DNA of 58,389 bases from Planctomycetaceae bacterium (GTDB taxonomy: Bacteria > Planctomycetota > Phycisphaerae > Phycisphaerales > SM1A02), in assembly GCA_947490615.1 (NCBI GenBank), contig CANLHK010000014.1, forward strand, positions 1 to 58,389. The letters run 5' to 3'. Position 1 is the stretch's first letter. Each line of letters begins with the position of its first letter. Both the position numbers and the translations under genes were made by a program. The notes under the pieces were generated by a model, which saw only the letters and a list, made by a program, of their open reading frames with translations, had not been told where the DNA came from and did no database searches. Of the stretch, positions 35,811-42,833 are shown piece after piece.

Positions 35811-37564
35811 TCTACGAGGCAAGTGCTCTTTCGATCACGGTGTTCGGGATCTTTGTCGTGGCGGTACTCTCGCTGAGTTTCTGGCTCGGCTCGCGCGCGA
35901 AGAGCTCGCGTGGGTACTACGCCGCGGATGGACGCGTCGGTTGGTTCGTCAACGGCATTGCATTCGCGGGCGACTATCTGTCGGCAGCGAGTTTCCTTGG
36001 CATCTGCGGGATGATCGCGTTCTATGGGTACGACGGGTTCCTGTACTCGATCGGCTATCTCGCGGGTTGGATCGTCGCGCTCTTCGTGATCGCGGAGCCG
36101 GTCAAGCGCCTCGGTCGATACACGCTCGCTGACGCGCTGAACTCGAAGTTCAACTCGCGAGGGATCAAGCTCGTTGCAGCCATCTCGACCTTGGTGATTT
36201 CGTTGTTCTATCTCGTGCCGCAGATGGTCGGTGCGGGCGCGCTCGTGAAGCCGCTGCTTGGACTGCCGCATTGGGCAGGCGTCACGATGGTCGGCGTTGC
36301 TGTGACGGTCATCGTGGCGACCGCGGGAATGGTGGGCACCACTTGGGTGCAGCTCATCAAGGGATCGCTGCTGGTGCTGGTCTGTGCCGTCCTCGTGGGG
36401 CTGATCCTCGATCGAGGACTGAGCATTCCTTCCACCGCGATTGGCTCGTCGGAGGTCCAGCGTCTCGCCAAGACTCCCGAAGGCATCGTCGTGAACGGCG
36501 CGCCTCTTTCACGAGAGAACCAGCTCGATACTCGACTCCGGGCCGAGCATGGAGTCGGCTTTGGATCGGTGGCGCAACTTCCTGCTGGCGCGCGGGCGAC
36601 GGGACCGCTGGGACCAATCGACTACCTCAAGACCTTCTCGAACTCGACCATCACGGTCTGGAAGAAGTCCGTCGAGTCCGATGGCACGACAGTGTTGACA
36701 CCAACGGAGCGCAGTGGAGCGGACCTGCTCCTGCCTGGCGCGAATCCAACATTTCGCGGCGTGCGCGACGATCGCGTTGGGTCGAAGCTCGACTTCCTCT
36801 CACTCATGCTCGCGTTGTTTCTTGGCACTGCAAGCTTGCCGCACATCCTGATTCGTTACTACACCGTGAAGGATGCAGCGTCCGCGCGCAAGAGCACGGT
36901 GGTCGGTATCGGCGCGATCGGGGCGTTCTATGTGCTGACGCTGTATCTCGGACTCGGCGCGATGACGAGCGGTGCGTTGGATCCGACCGACTCGAACATG
37001 TCGGCGCCGTTGCTGGCGAAGACCTTCGGGGATGGGATGTTTGCCGTGATCAGCGCAGTGGCGTTCACGACCGTCTTGGGCACCGTGAGCGGATTGATCC
37101 TCGCGGGAGCGGGAGCGGTCGCCCACGACCTGTGCACTGGAGTCTTCAGAATCGAGCTCTCTGATCATGAAGTAGTCCGCGTCGGAAAGCTCGCGTCGAT
37201 CGGCCTTGGACTCGTGGCGATTGTGCTCGGGATCCTGTTCGAGCAGATGAATGTCACCTTTCTCGTCGGCTGGGCGTTCAATGTCGCGGCGAGCGCCAAT
37301 CTGCCCGCGCTCGTGATGCTGCTCTTCTGGAGGCGCACCACGAAGGAAGGGATCATCGCCGCGATGGCGGTCGGACTGATCACAAGCCTCGGGTGGATCT
37401 TGAGCTCCGCCGACACGCTCGAAAAGGTGTACGGGTATTCGGCGGTTGATTCGGTGAGGCACGCACTGGTTCCCTTCAGCCAACCAGCGATTGTCACCGT
37501 TCCGATTGGCTTCTTGACTCTCATCGTGGTGTCGATAGCGACCTCACGGAAGCCCGTGCACTGA
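35807..37564 (+). CDS. actP: Sodium:solute symporter, acetate permease ActP-like
   Basis: 585 residues from GTG 35807, about 13 helices. Family motifs: a GRVGWFVNGIAFAGDYLSAASFLGICG stretch (key: A-G-D-Y-L-S-A-A-S-F-L-G), YTLADALNSKF, PQMVGAGALV and, late, the LPHILIRYYTVKDAASARKS region. A long hydrophilic loop at ~205-325 is larger than in simple SSS members but is known from ActP relatives. Predicted to import acetate or similar monocarboxylates with a cation. No acs gene is nearby. Directly after the stop is a GAGCTC-GCAA-GAGCTC hairpin, and 77 bp on begins the 9-bp array. Confidence 0.9.
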   Translation: MIYEASALSITVFGIFVVAVLSLSFWLGSRAKSSRGYYAADGRVGWFVNGIAFAGDYLSAASFLGICGMIAFYGYDGFLYSIGYLAGWIVALFVIAEPVKRLGRYTLADALNSKFNSRGIKLVAAISTLVISLFYLVPQMVGAGALVKPLLGLPHWAGVTMVGVAVTVIVATAGMVGTTWVQLIKGSLLVLVCAVLVGLILDRGLSIPSTAIGSSEVQRLAKTPEGIVVNGAPLSRENQLDTRLRAEHGVGFGSVAQLPAGARATGPLGPIDYLKTFSNSTITVWKKSVESDGTTVLTPTERSGADLLLPGANPTFRGVRDDRVGSKLDFLSLMLALFLGTASLPHILIRYYTVKDAASARKSTVVGIGAIGAFYVLTLYLGLGAMTSGALDPTDSNMSAPLLAKTFGDGMFAVISAVAFTTVLGTVSGLILAGAGAVAHDLCTGVFRIELSDHEVVRVGKLASIGLGLVAIVLGILFEQMNVTFLVGWAFNVAASANLPALVMLLFWRRTTKEGIIAAMAVGLITSLGWILSSADTLEKVYGYSAVDSVRHALVPFSQPAIVTVPIGFLTLIVVSIATSRKPVH

Positions 37565-37566
37565 GG

Positions 37567-37582
37567 GAGCTCGCAAGAGCTC
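37567..37582 (+). repeat. GAGCTC inverted pair with GCAA loop
   Basis: GAGCTC-GCAA-GAGCTC, 3 nt after the actP stop codon. The hexamer is self-complementary, so the transcript can form a 6-bp stem with a GNRA tetraloop. There is no T-run, so it is a weak terminator at most. Confidence 0.6.
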
Positions 37583-37640
37583 GCCGGCGGCAACACGAGG
37601 ACGCCCAGCGGGCGAACCCGTGGATGCGGGTAGGACTCGG

Positions 37641-37867
37641 GTGAGCTCGGATGAGTTCGGTGAGTTCGGTGAGTTCGGTGAGCTCGGTGAGCTCGGATGA
37701 GCTCGATGAGCTCGATCAGCTCGACGAGCTCGATCAGCTCGGTGAGCTCCATGAGCTCGATCGACTCGATGAGCTCGATGAGCTCGATGAGCTCGATCAG
37801 CTCGATGAGCTCGGTCAACTCGATGAGCTCGATGAGCTCGATCAGCTCGATGAGGTCGGTGAGCTCC
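37641..37867 (+). repeat. Degenerate 9-bp GAGCTC repeat array (array 1)
   Basis: 25 units of a 9-bp consensus RTGAGCTCG (GAGCTC plus GAT or GGT spacer); two units carry an extra G, and about 15 of 25 keep an exact GAGCTC. It lies between the convergent actP and efp genes. One frame reads as an E-L-D repeat and another as an S-S-M repeat, but no gene context supports translation. Neighbouring hexamers can pair into 6-bp stems with 3-nt loops. Confidence 0.9.
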
Positions 37868-38045
37868 CCTCACTCCTGCAGAGCTGCGTCTGAGCGAACC
37901 GCCGATCGGCTGCAACTCGGAGTTACTTTCGGGGAGCTCCGAGGAAGCTCACCACAAGTTCACCTCAAGCACCAGCGAATCTCATCTCAATTGCGCAGAC
38001 GTCGACGGACGCCTTCCCAGTGCGGTCGGAACGCAGACGCGGTGC

Positions 38046-38351
38046 CTAGGAGGTCGGTGAGCCTCGGCCGAGAACTCGCGAGCACATCGCTTTTCGATTT
38101 TTGGCGCAAGGCGGGACTGGCAGACTCTCGACGCACTCCGCCGCGCGCGGGAGGGAGGCGGGGTCGAAGTCGATCGGTACTGTCGAGGGGTCTCGGACAA
38201 ATCCAGCGGCGCGCGTGAGCACCGCAGATCCACGGTGCCAGAGGGTGTCGGTCCTGAGGTCGATGACGAGCTCGCCATCCACTGGCGTGACTCCGCCGCC
38301 GAGACGCAGACGACTCGCGCACCGAGCGGTTGGCCGCGGCAACTCGCGCAC
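38046..38351 (-). CDS. Possible small hypothetical protein downstream of efp
   Basis: 101 residues from GTG 38351, which directly abuts the efp stop codon (TAA at 38354-38352), so translation could be coupled. Third codon positions are GC-rich as in the neighbours, and the segment VDGELVIDLRTDTLWHRGSAVL looks strand-like (cut at the length limit). The C-terminal third is Cys/Pro/Arg-rich and unconvincing. I do not recognise it. The alternative is that this is non-coding, since other frames are open here too. Confidence 0.35.
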   Translation of the reverse strand: MRELPRPTARCASRLRLGGGVTPVDGELVIDLRTDTLWHRGSAVLTRAAGFVRDPSTVPIDFDPASLPRAAECVESLPVPPCAKNRKAMCSRVLGRGSPTS

Positions 38352-38906
38352 TTACGCGCGGCTGCGATAGGCGCCATCGCTGGTGCTCACGATGATCTTC
38401 TCACCAGTGGTGATGAAGGGTGGCACGCGCGTTTTCAGTCCAGTCTCGCAGGTCGCCTCTTTGAGCTGGTTCGTCGCTGTCGCACCCTTAATGCCGGGAG
38501 GGGTGTCGGTGACTTGAAGGACGACCGTCAGTGGGAGCTCAACCGAGATCGCCTTGCCGTCGCACCAGAGCACGATGATTTGGTTGTTCGGGAGCACGAA
38601 GAGCGCGAGCTCGCCCACGACCTCCTTCGAGAGCTCGACTTGGTCATAGCTCTCAAGATCCATGAACACCGACTTGCCAGCCTGGTCATAGAGGTATTCC
38701 ATCTGGCGTCGATCGAGGTCAACATTTTCGACATCCTCGCCCGAACGGAGCCGCTTCTCGATCAAGGAGCCAGACTTAAGGTCGCGGATCTTGATCTGAA
38801 CGAATGCCCTGAGGTTTCCCGGCGTGCGGTGCTCGGTCTCAAGGATCAGGAAGAGCTTGCCATCCATCTTGATGGCCATGCCAGGGCTCAGGTCAGTGCT
38901 ATTCAC
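38352..38906 (-). CDS. efp: Elongation factor P with Asn at the loop-tip position
   Basis: 184 residues, three-domain EF-P that rescues ribosomes stalled at proline runs. Seen: KOW-like N-domain with LSPGMAIKMDGKLFLILE, domain II with VLQVTDTPPGIKGATAT, and C-terminal GEKIIVSTSDGAYRSRA. The domain I loop that reaches the peptidyl-transferase centre reads TPGNLRAF (residues 28-35). The residue in the place of the modified Lys34 of E. coli is Asn31, and the following Gly is Leu32. So modification by EpmA, EarP or DHS-like routes at this site is impossible. The 480-bp upstream gap holds a tRNA-like inverted repeat and a hairpin. Confidence 0.93.
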   Translation of the reverse strand: MNSTDLSPGMAIKMDGKLFLILETEHRTPGNLRAFVQIKIRDLKSGSLIEKRLRSGEDVENVDLDRRQMEYLYDQAGKSVFMDLESYDQVELSKEVVGELALFVLPNNQIIVLWCDGKAISVELPLTVVLQVTDTPPGIKGATATNQLKEATCETGLKTRVPPFITTGEKIIVSTSDGAYRSRA

Positions 38907-38926
38907 GGGGTCAGTCCTCAGGGAAT

Positions 38927-38989
38927 CTAGGCGAAGTCGGAGACTGTAACAGGACTTGCAGTCCTAAACGCCCGCGCCGCTGCGCCTAG
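38927..38989. repeat. 63-nt inverted-repeat element, superficially tRNA-like
   Basis: Outer 7-bp pair CTAGGCG/CGCCTAG (38927-38933 with 38983-38989) around an inner hairpin AGGACT-TGC-AGTCCT. On the minus strand the inner arm resembles a Cys anticodon arm (loop CTGCAAG). No T-arm or D-arm consensus exists, so it is not called a tRNA. It lies 20 bp upstream of the efp start codon. Confidence 0.4.
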
Positions 38990-39049
38990 CCCGAAGGCTC
39001 TCGTGCGTGGGAATCCGCTCATGATGGATGACTTAGGCAAAATGAAAGA

Positions 39050-39070
39050 CCCCCGGCACATGGCCGGGGG
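39050..39070 (-). terminator. Intrinsic terminator on the minus strand upstream of efp
   Basis: Perfect 8-bp stem CCCCCGGC/GCCGGGGG with a 5-nt loop; on the minus strand it is followed by TCTTTCATTTT. No minus-strand gene ends here, so it must end an unannotated transcript or attenuate efp. Confidence 0.65.
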
Positions 39071-39130
39071 CGGAGGGAGGGAAAAGGGCTTGTTAGGAGG
39101 AGTCTTGCGACTCGACTCGCTCAACAAGAT
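39050..39130 (-). ncRNA. Candidate small RNA upstream of efp
   Basis: On the minus strand a stem CTTGTT/AACAAG enclosing GAGTC-GCAA-GACTC is followed by the C-rich segments CTCCTCC and CCCTCCCTCC (complementary to Shine-Dalgarno sequences) and then by the terminator at 39050-39070. This is the layout of a trans-acting small RNA. The 5' end and promoter are not resolved; an attenuator for efp is the alternative. Confidence 0.25.
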
Positions 39131-39386
39131 GCCTCCACTTCCGACTGCTGCAACTGCCTGAGTCAATTTTTCTTGGAATTGCCCGACTCATCCGCCTGAA
39201 GCCGAGAACCGTCCTAGCCCGCACGACCCGCCGCTCAGAAGTGTGCCAGGACGGAGCCATCTGCCGACGGACCGGCACCACCCGCAGTTAGACTGTTCCC
39301 CCTCTGCAAGTACCCGCGAGAGCGGGGAGTTGTCCGCAACGGAAGGTAGAGAGGAGCGTATCCAGCGCCACCTCAAAGGAACCAGA

Positions 39387-40616
39387 ATGCTCGATCACGC
39401 CGTCTCCAATCTGCGCCCCCGACTTTCCTCGATCGGCCCGTCGAAGACCTTACTGGTCTGCCTCTTGATGTCGCTCTCGATCGCCGCGTGCGACCGTGGC
39501 CCCGCAGGTGATTCCACTGGCGCAGTCACTCAGCCGCAGCGGCCCACGGAAACCGTTGGGGGTACCGCAGGCACCCAGGCGCCAAGCACTGCTCCGCCGG
39601 ATACGGGAGCCGGAGCAGGGACGGCAGCTCCAATTCCAGTGGTCGCTGCAGCTGCCGAGGATGTCGATGGACCGCCACCCATCGAGCTCCAACCCGCGCT
39701 GCTCGACTTTGGAATTCTGCCTCCCGCAGTCGTGAGAGAGGGAAGCGTCCGACTCGTCAACAAGGGATCTCGAGAGCTCGAGATCCTCACGGTCCAACCA
39801 AGTTGCAAGTGCACAACGATCGAAGACATCTCTGGGCAGAAGATCCCTGTCGGGGGGTCGATCGAGCTCAAGGCGACGATGAAGGCGCAGTCGGCGCCTG
39901 GCAAGAAGACGGCGGAGATCAAGATTCTGGTCGACGGGTACAGCCAGGTCATTCCGCTGCAGCTCAAGCAAGAGGTTTCGCTTCCTGTCCGCATCAGCCC
40001 CGCGTACATGAATGTTGTGAAGGGACAGCCAACCACTGGGCGGATCGTGGTGGAGTCGATCGACAAGCAGCCCTTCACGATTTGCGCGGTCGGGGGTAAG
40101 ACCCCCAACCTGATCGGGTTCGATCCTTCGAAGGACGCACCGCGGTCTCAGTACTTGCTCGACTGGAATTTTGAGCGGGACTTTGCGCCAGGAGAGGCAA
40201 AGCGGTACTGGTTGATCGAGACCGATCGTGCAGACTGCCCGCTCGTGGACATCTTCGTTCGGCACGAAACCACTGTGGTCCTGCCGCGCGGGCCCGCGCC
40301 AACGGAGTATCGGCATACCTTCGGTCGGCAAGAGCAAGGGGCGACCTACGACTTCGTGCTCGAGCTCTCGAAGATGGAACGAGATGAGAAAATCGTCGCC
40401 GCTGCGAGCTCCTCGAGCGCTGCGAAGGTCGAGCTGGTCGGATCCGAGGTAGAGGGTGACATCACGCGCGTCTCGCTCCGCGTGGTGCCGACGGCCGAGG
40501 CGCTCGGGCTCACCTGGGTGCCATTCACGGTCTACACCTCGGCAGGCCGACAGGCTGAGCAGGCGGTGTGGGGTCAGTACGTTCCGAAGGGTCACTCAGG
40601 CTGCTACGGTCACTGA
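39387..40616 (+). CDS. DUF1573 domain lipoprotein
   Basis: 409 residues from ATG 39387 with AAAGGA 7 nt upstream. A signal peptide ends in the lipobox IAAC (Cys ~34). A ~55-residue Pro/Thr/Gly/Ala-rich linker precedes the DUF1573 Ig-like domain (~95-200): LDFGILPPAVVREGSVRLVNK (key residues F-G, V-x-N-K-G), then LTVQPSCKCTT with the characteristic Cys pair. The rest (~200-409) is a second beta-rich region without a recognised domain. Planctomycetes and Bacteroidetes encode many DUF1573 proteins of unknown function. The stop codon is embedded in a GAGCTC (TGAGCTC). Confidence 0.85.
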   Translation: MLDHAVSNLRPRLSSIGPSKTLLVCLLMSLSIAACDRGPAGDSTGAVTQPQRPTETVGGTAGTQAPSTAPPDTGAGAGTAAPIPVVAAAAEDVDGPPPIELQPALLDFGILPPAVVREGSVRLVNKGSRELEILTVQPSCKCTTIEDISGQKIPVGGSIELKATMKAQSAPGKKTAEIKILVDGYSQVIPLQLKQEVSLPVRISPAYMNVVKGQPTTGRIVVESIDKQPFTICAVGGKTPNLIGFDPSKDAPRSQYLLDWNFERDFAPGEAKRYWLIETDRADCPLVDIFVRHETTVVLPRGPAPTEYRHTFGRQEQGATYDFVLELSKMERDEKIVAAASSSSAAKVELVGSEVEGDITRVSLRVVPTAEALGLTWVPFTVYTSAGRQAEQAVWGQYVPKGHSGCYGH

Positions 40617-40757
40617 GCTCACAGTCGGAATCAAGCTCGAAGAGAGCTCGCAAGCAACTCCAGTCTTCGCGCAGTGCTCCGCATGTACCACGAGTTCCTC
40701 GAGGTTCGCGCTTTGGCGTTCTGGCGCGATGCCGTGAGCTCGGCACCGTCTGCTGGA

Positions 40758-41609
40758 TCACTCAAATCCGACAAGGGCGCGCACTTGAATCCAGAGCTCG
40801 CCTCCGCCAGTCAAGATCATGCGCACCCCGGCGAATGCCAAGAGCATCGAGAGCACGGCTCGTATCGCAACGACAGGTAGTCGATAGACGAGCGAAGCCC
40901 CGATGGCTCCCCCGAGCATGGCGCTGGGGGAGAGCAGTGCAGCGAGATAAATGGAAGACGCGATGGAGAGCGGTGTTCCGTCCGCGTCCAAGAGATCATT
41001 GACTGACACATTTTTGGCGATCGCACCGATCGAGCAAGCCACGATCATCGCAGCGGCGGAGCTCGCAACTGCCTGCCGAATGGAGAGCTTTCCGAATCGC
41101 CTCAGGAGAGGGACCATGAGCGCTCCGCCGCCGATCCCTAACAGACCAGACGCGAACCCTCCAACCAAGCCGACGGAGACCCCAAGCGCGGTGCGCCGCC
41201 CAGCGACTGGTGGTGGTTCGGGATCTTCACGGCGGCGGACGATTCCAATGAACTCCGCGATCGAGGCGTAGCTCAGGAATAGCCCGAACACCGCGGCAAG
41301 CGGTTTTGGGGCGATTTGATTGCTCAGCCACACTCCGCAAACCGCCGAGACCGCCGCAGCCGCCGCCATCGTCGGAACGATGTCCTTGCGAATCGTGCCG
41401 CGGTGTCGATGCCGCAGAGTCGCAGCGGTCGCCACGAAGACATTCGCGACCAACGCGCCGGCTTGATACAGGTGTTGGTTTGTCCCGAACAGGAGAGTCA
41501 GCGCGGGAATGATGAATACGGAACCGCCGAGCCCGAGCAGGCCGCCGAGGGTTCCCCCGACGAGGCCGATCACCACGATGAGTTGCATCTGGGTGAAGGT
41601 CCAGTTCAT
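40758..41609 (-). CDS. TauE/SafE family permease
   Basis: 283 residues from ATG 41609, about eight helices in two homologous halves. Each half carries the family's Gly-rich motif: GGTLGGLLGLGGSVFIIPAL near the N-terminus and GGFASGLLGIGGGALMVPLL after ~residue 150. The family exports sulfite, sulfonates or other organic anions; the substrate here is unknown. The gene is convergent with the DUF1573 lipoprotein gene, across a 141-bp gap that holds three GAGCTC sites. Confidence 0.88.
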   Translation of the reverse strand: MNWTFTQMQLIVVIGLVGGTLGGLLGLGGSVFIIPALTLLFGTNQHLYQAGALVANVFVATAATLRHRHRGTIRKDIVPTMAAAAAVSAVCGVWLSNQIAPKPLAAVFGLFLSYASIAEFIGIVRRREDPEPPPVAGRRTALGVSVGLVGGFASGLLGIGGGALMVPLLRRFGKLSIRQAVASSAAAMIVACSIGAIAKNVSVNDLLDADGTPLSIASSIYLAALLSPSAMLGGAIGASLVYRLPVVAIRAVLSMLLAFAGVRMILTGGGELWIQVRALVGFE

Positions 41610-41931
41610 CTTGCCGCAGCCTATCACAGCCACGGCGCACTCGGCATGATCGCTTCCGATCCACAGCAGAGCGCGGGACACTCACGCGTCGCGCGCGCGC
41701 CCGAAGTGGCTGCGGCCCGCCGCCACGAGGCGGCCACTCCACGCGCGCGCAGGAACTGCCATCTTCGGTGTCCGGCGGAAGTTTGCCGTGAGGAGTGACG
41801 ATCAGGCGAACACGAATCTCCTGGAACTGACTGGCGCACACGCTAGCATTCGCGACGACCCGCACGGACCTGTCTGCGTCGAGCCTGGAGAGTGGATTCG
41901 GTCCGATCGTCACGATGACTGAGATGCAATC
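41610..41931. other. Divergent intergenic region
   Basis: 322 bp between the TauE/SafE permease and the 3D-domain gene. It has a short GC-rich hairpin (GCCGCC-ACGA-GGCGGC at 41719-41734) and no convincing gene. A long minus-strand frame runs through it, but I take this as a high-GC artefact. Confidence 0.4.
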
Positions 41932-42666
41932 ATGAGCCTTCGAACTTCGAACACTCTCGGTTGGCGCACTGTTGGTCGCGCCCACCTCGCGACGATCGTT
42001 GCTGCTGCTGCGGCCGCTGCTCTTGTCGGACTGGGAATCGGTACCCGGCGCGACGCAACGAGCTCCGAGTTTTCTGGACTTGCGGACCCTCTGGTCGGCG
42101 CCACGAGTAGCAGTTCGCTTGGAGCGAGCCTTGAGAGTGGTCTTTCGGGCAGCGTCAGAGAGCTTGGGGACTCCAGTGTCAGCGGACTCAGCGTCCTCTC
42201 TGCGCTCGGTCTCGCCGACAGTGGCACTTCTCGGATCGAGGATCGTCCCGCGCTTCTTTCCGACGCGCCGAACATGGCTCTTTACAACAGTCGTCCGATT
42301 CGGGTCGCTCGAACCATGCGGATGGTTGTCACCGCGTACAGCCCGGACTTTCGCAGTTGTGGTGCGAGTGCCGATGGGATCACCGCCAGCGGCTACTCGG
42401 TTCTCACCAACGGCGGGTGTCTCGTCGCTGCCGATCCGCACGTCCTTCCGCTCGGCTCCCTCGTGAGTGTCCCCGGGTACGACGGGGGCGCTGTCGTGCC
42501 TGTGCTCGACACTGGTGGCGCGATTAAGGGAAATCGCCTCGATGTGCTCTATGCGACGCACGAGGTCGCGATGCGCTGGGGAGTTCAAGAAGTCGTTGTC
42601 GAGCTTTGGGAGTATGCAGATGGGAAACCGCACGGCTTTCGGCGGCTCCGGCGCCCATCGCGGTGA
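41932..42666 (+). CDS. 3D-domain protein, likely peptidoglycan-active
   Basis: 244 residues. N-terminal membrane anchor or signal (~18-36, AHLATIVAAAAAAALVGLGI), a Ser/Leu-rich linker to ~125, then a 3D domain named for its three Asp: VVTAYSPDFRSCG, ITASG, the acid in VAADPHVLPLGS, and VLDTGGAIKGNRLDVLY. This double-psi beta-barrel occurs in MltA-type lytic transglycosylases and in Rpf/YabE-like cell-wall proteins. The second domain of MltA is absent, so it is a stand-alone 3D protein, and cleavage of glycan strands is inferred. Convergent with yifB. Confidence 0.85.
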   Translation: MSLRTSNTLGWRTVGRAHLATIVAAAAAAALVGLGIGTRRDATSSEFSGLADPLVGATSSSSLGASLESGLSGSVRELGDSSVSGLSVLSALGLADSGTSRIEDRPALLSDAPNMALYNSRPIRVARTMRMVVTAYSPDFRSCGASADGITASGYSVLTNGGCLVAADPHVLPLGSLVSVPGYDGGAVVPVLDTGGAIKGNRLDVLYATHEVAMRWGVQEVVVELWEYADGKPHGFRRLRRPSR

Positions 42667-42833
42667 CTCCATCGCTGCGCGTCCCTCGACGTCGAGCAAG
42701 ACTTGAATCGCGCGAACGAATCGATCACGCAGCGGCAGGCTCGTTCTCAACTTCTTGAGATCGACGTCCTCGCGAGAGGCCGTCACCGTCGATGCATGGG
42801 TTGCACTCTGGCCTGCTTGGGTTGGTTCAGGGT

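Larger units (their letters stand above)
38907..39386. other. Divergent intergenic region between efp and the DUF1573 lipoprotein gene
   Basis: 480 bp. It contains a 7-bp inverted repeat closing a 63-nt structured element (38927-38989), a strong hairpin followed by T-rich sequence on the minus strand (39050-39070) and a second structured stretch at 39088-39128. Promoters for both flanking genes must lie here; I see a minus-strand TTGACT at 39166-39161 but no matching -10. Confidence 0.5.

Noticed and set aside
37641-37867. CRISPR array or coding repeat protein
   Set aside because: The 9-bp units have no unique spacers and no cas genes are near. The S-S-M or E-L-D reading has no start context and array 1 shifts frame through two extra bases.
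38927-38989. Cys tRNA on the minus strand
   Set aside because: The anticodon-like arm and a 7-bp closing stem exist, but the element is only 63 nt and has no TTCRA T-loop, T-stem or D-arm.
38927-39166. 79-codon minus-strand frame from TTG 39166
   Set aside because: It crosses the strong hairpin at 39050-39070 and the 63-nt repeat element; composition is low-complexity and no family fits.
41719-41734. Terminator in the TauE/3D-domain gap
   Set aside because: A 6-bp GC stem without T-run, placed between divergent starts where no transcript should end.
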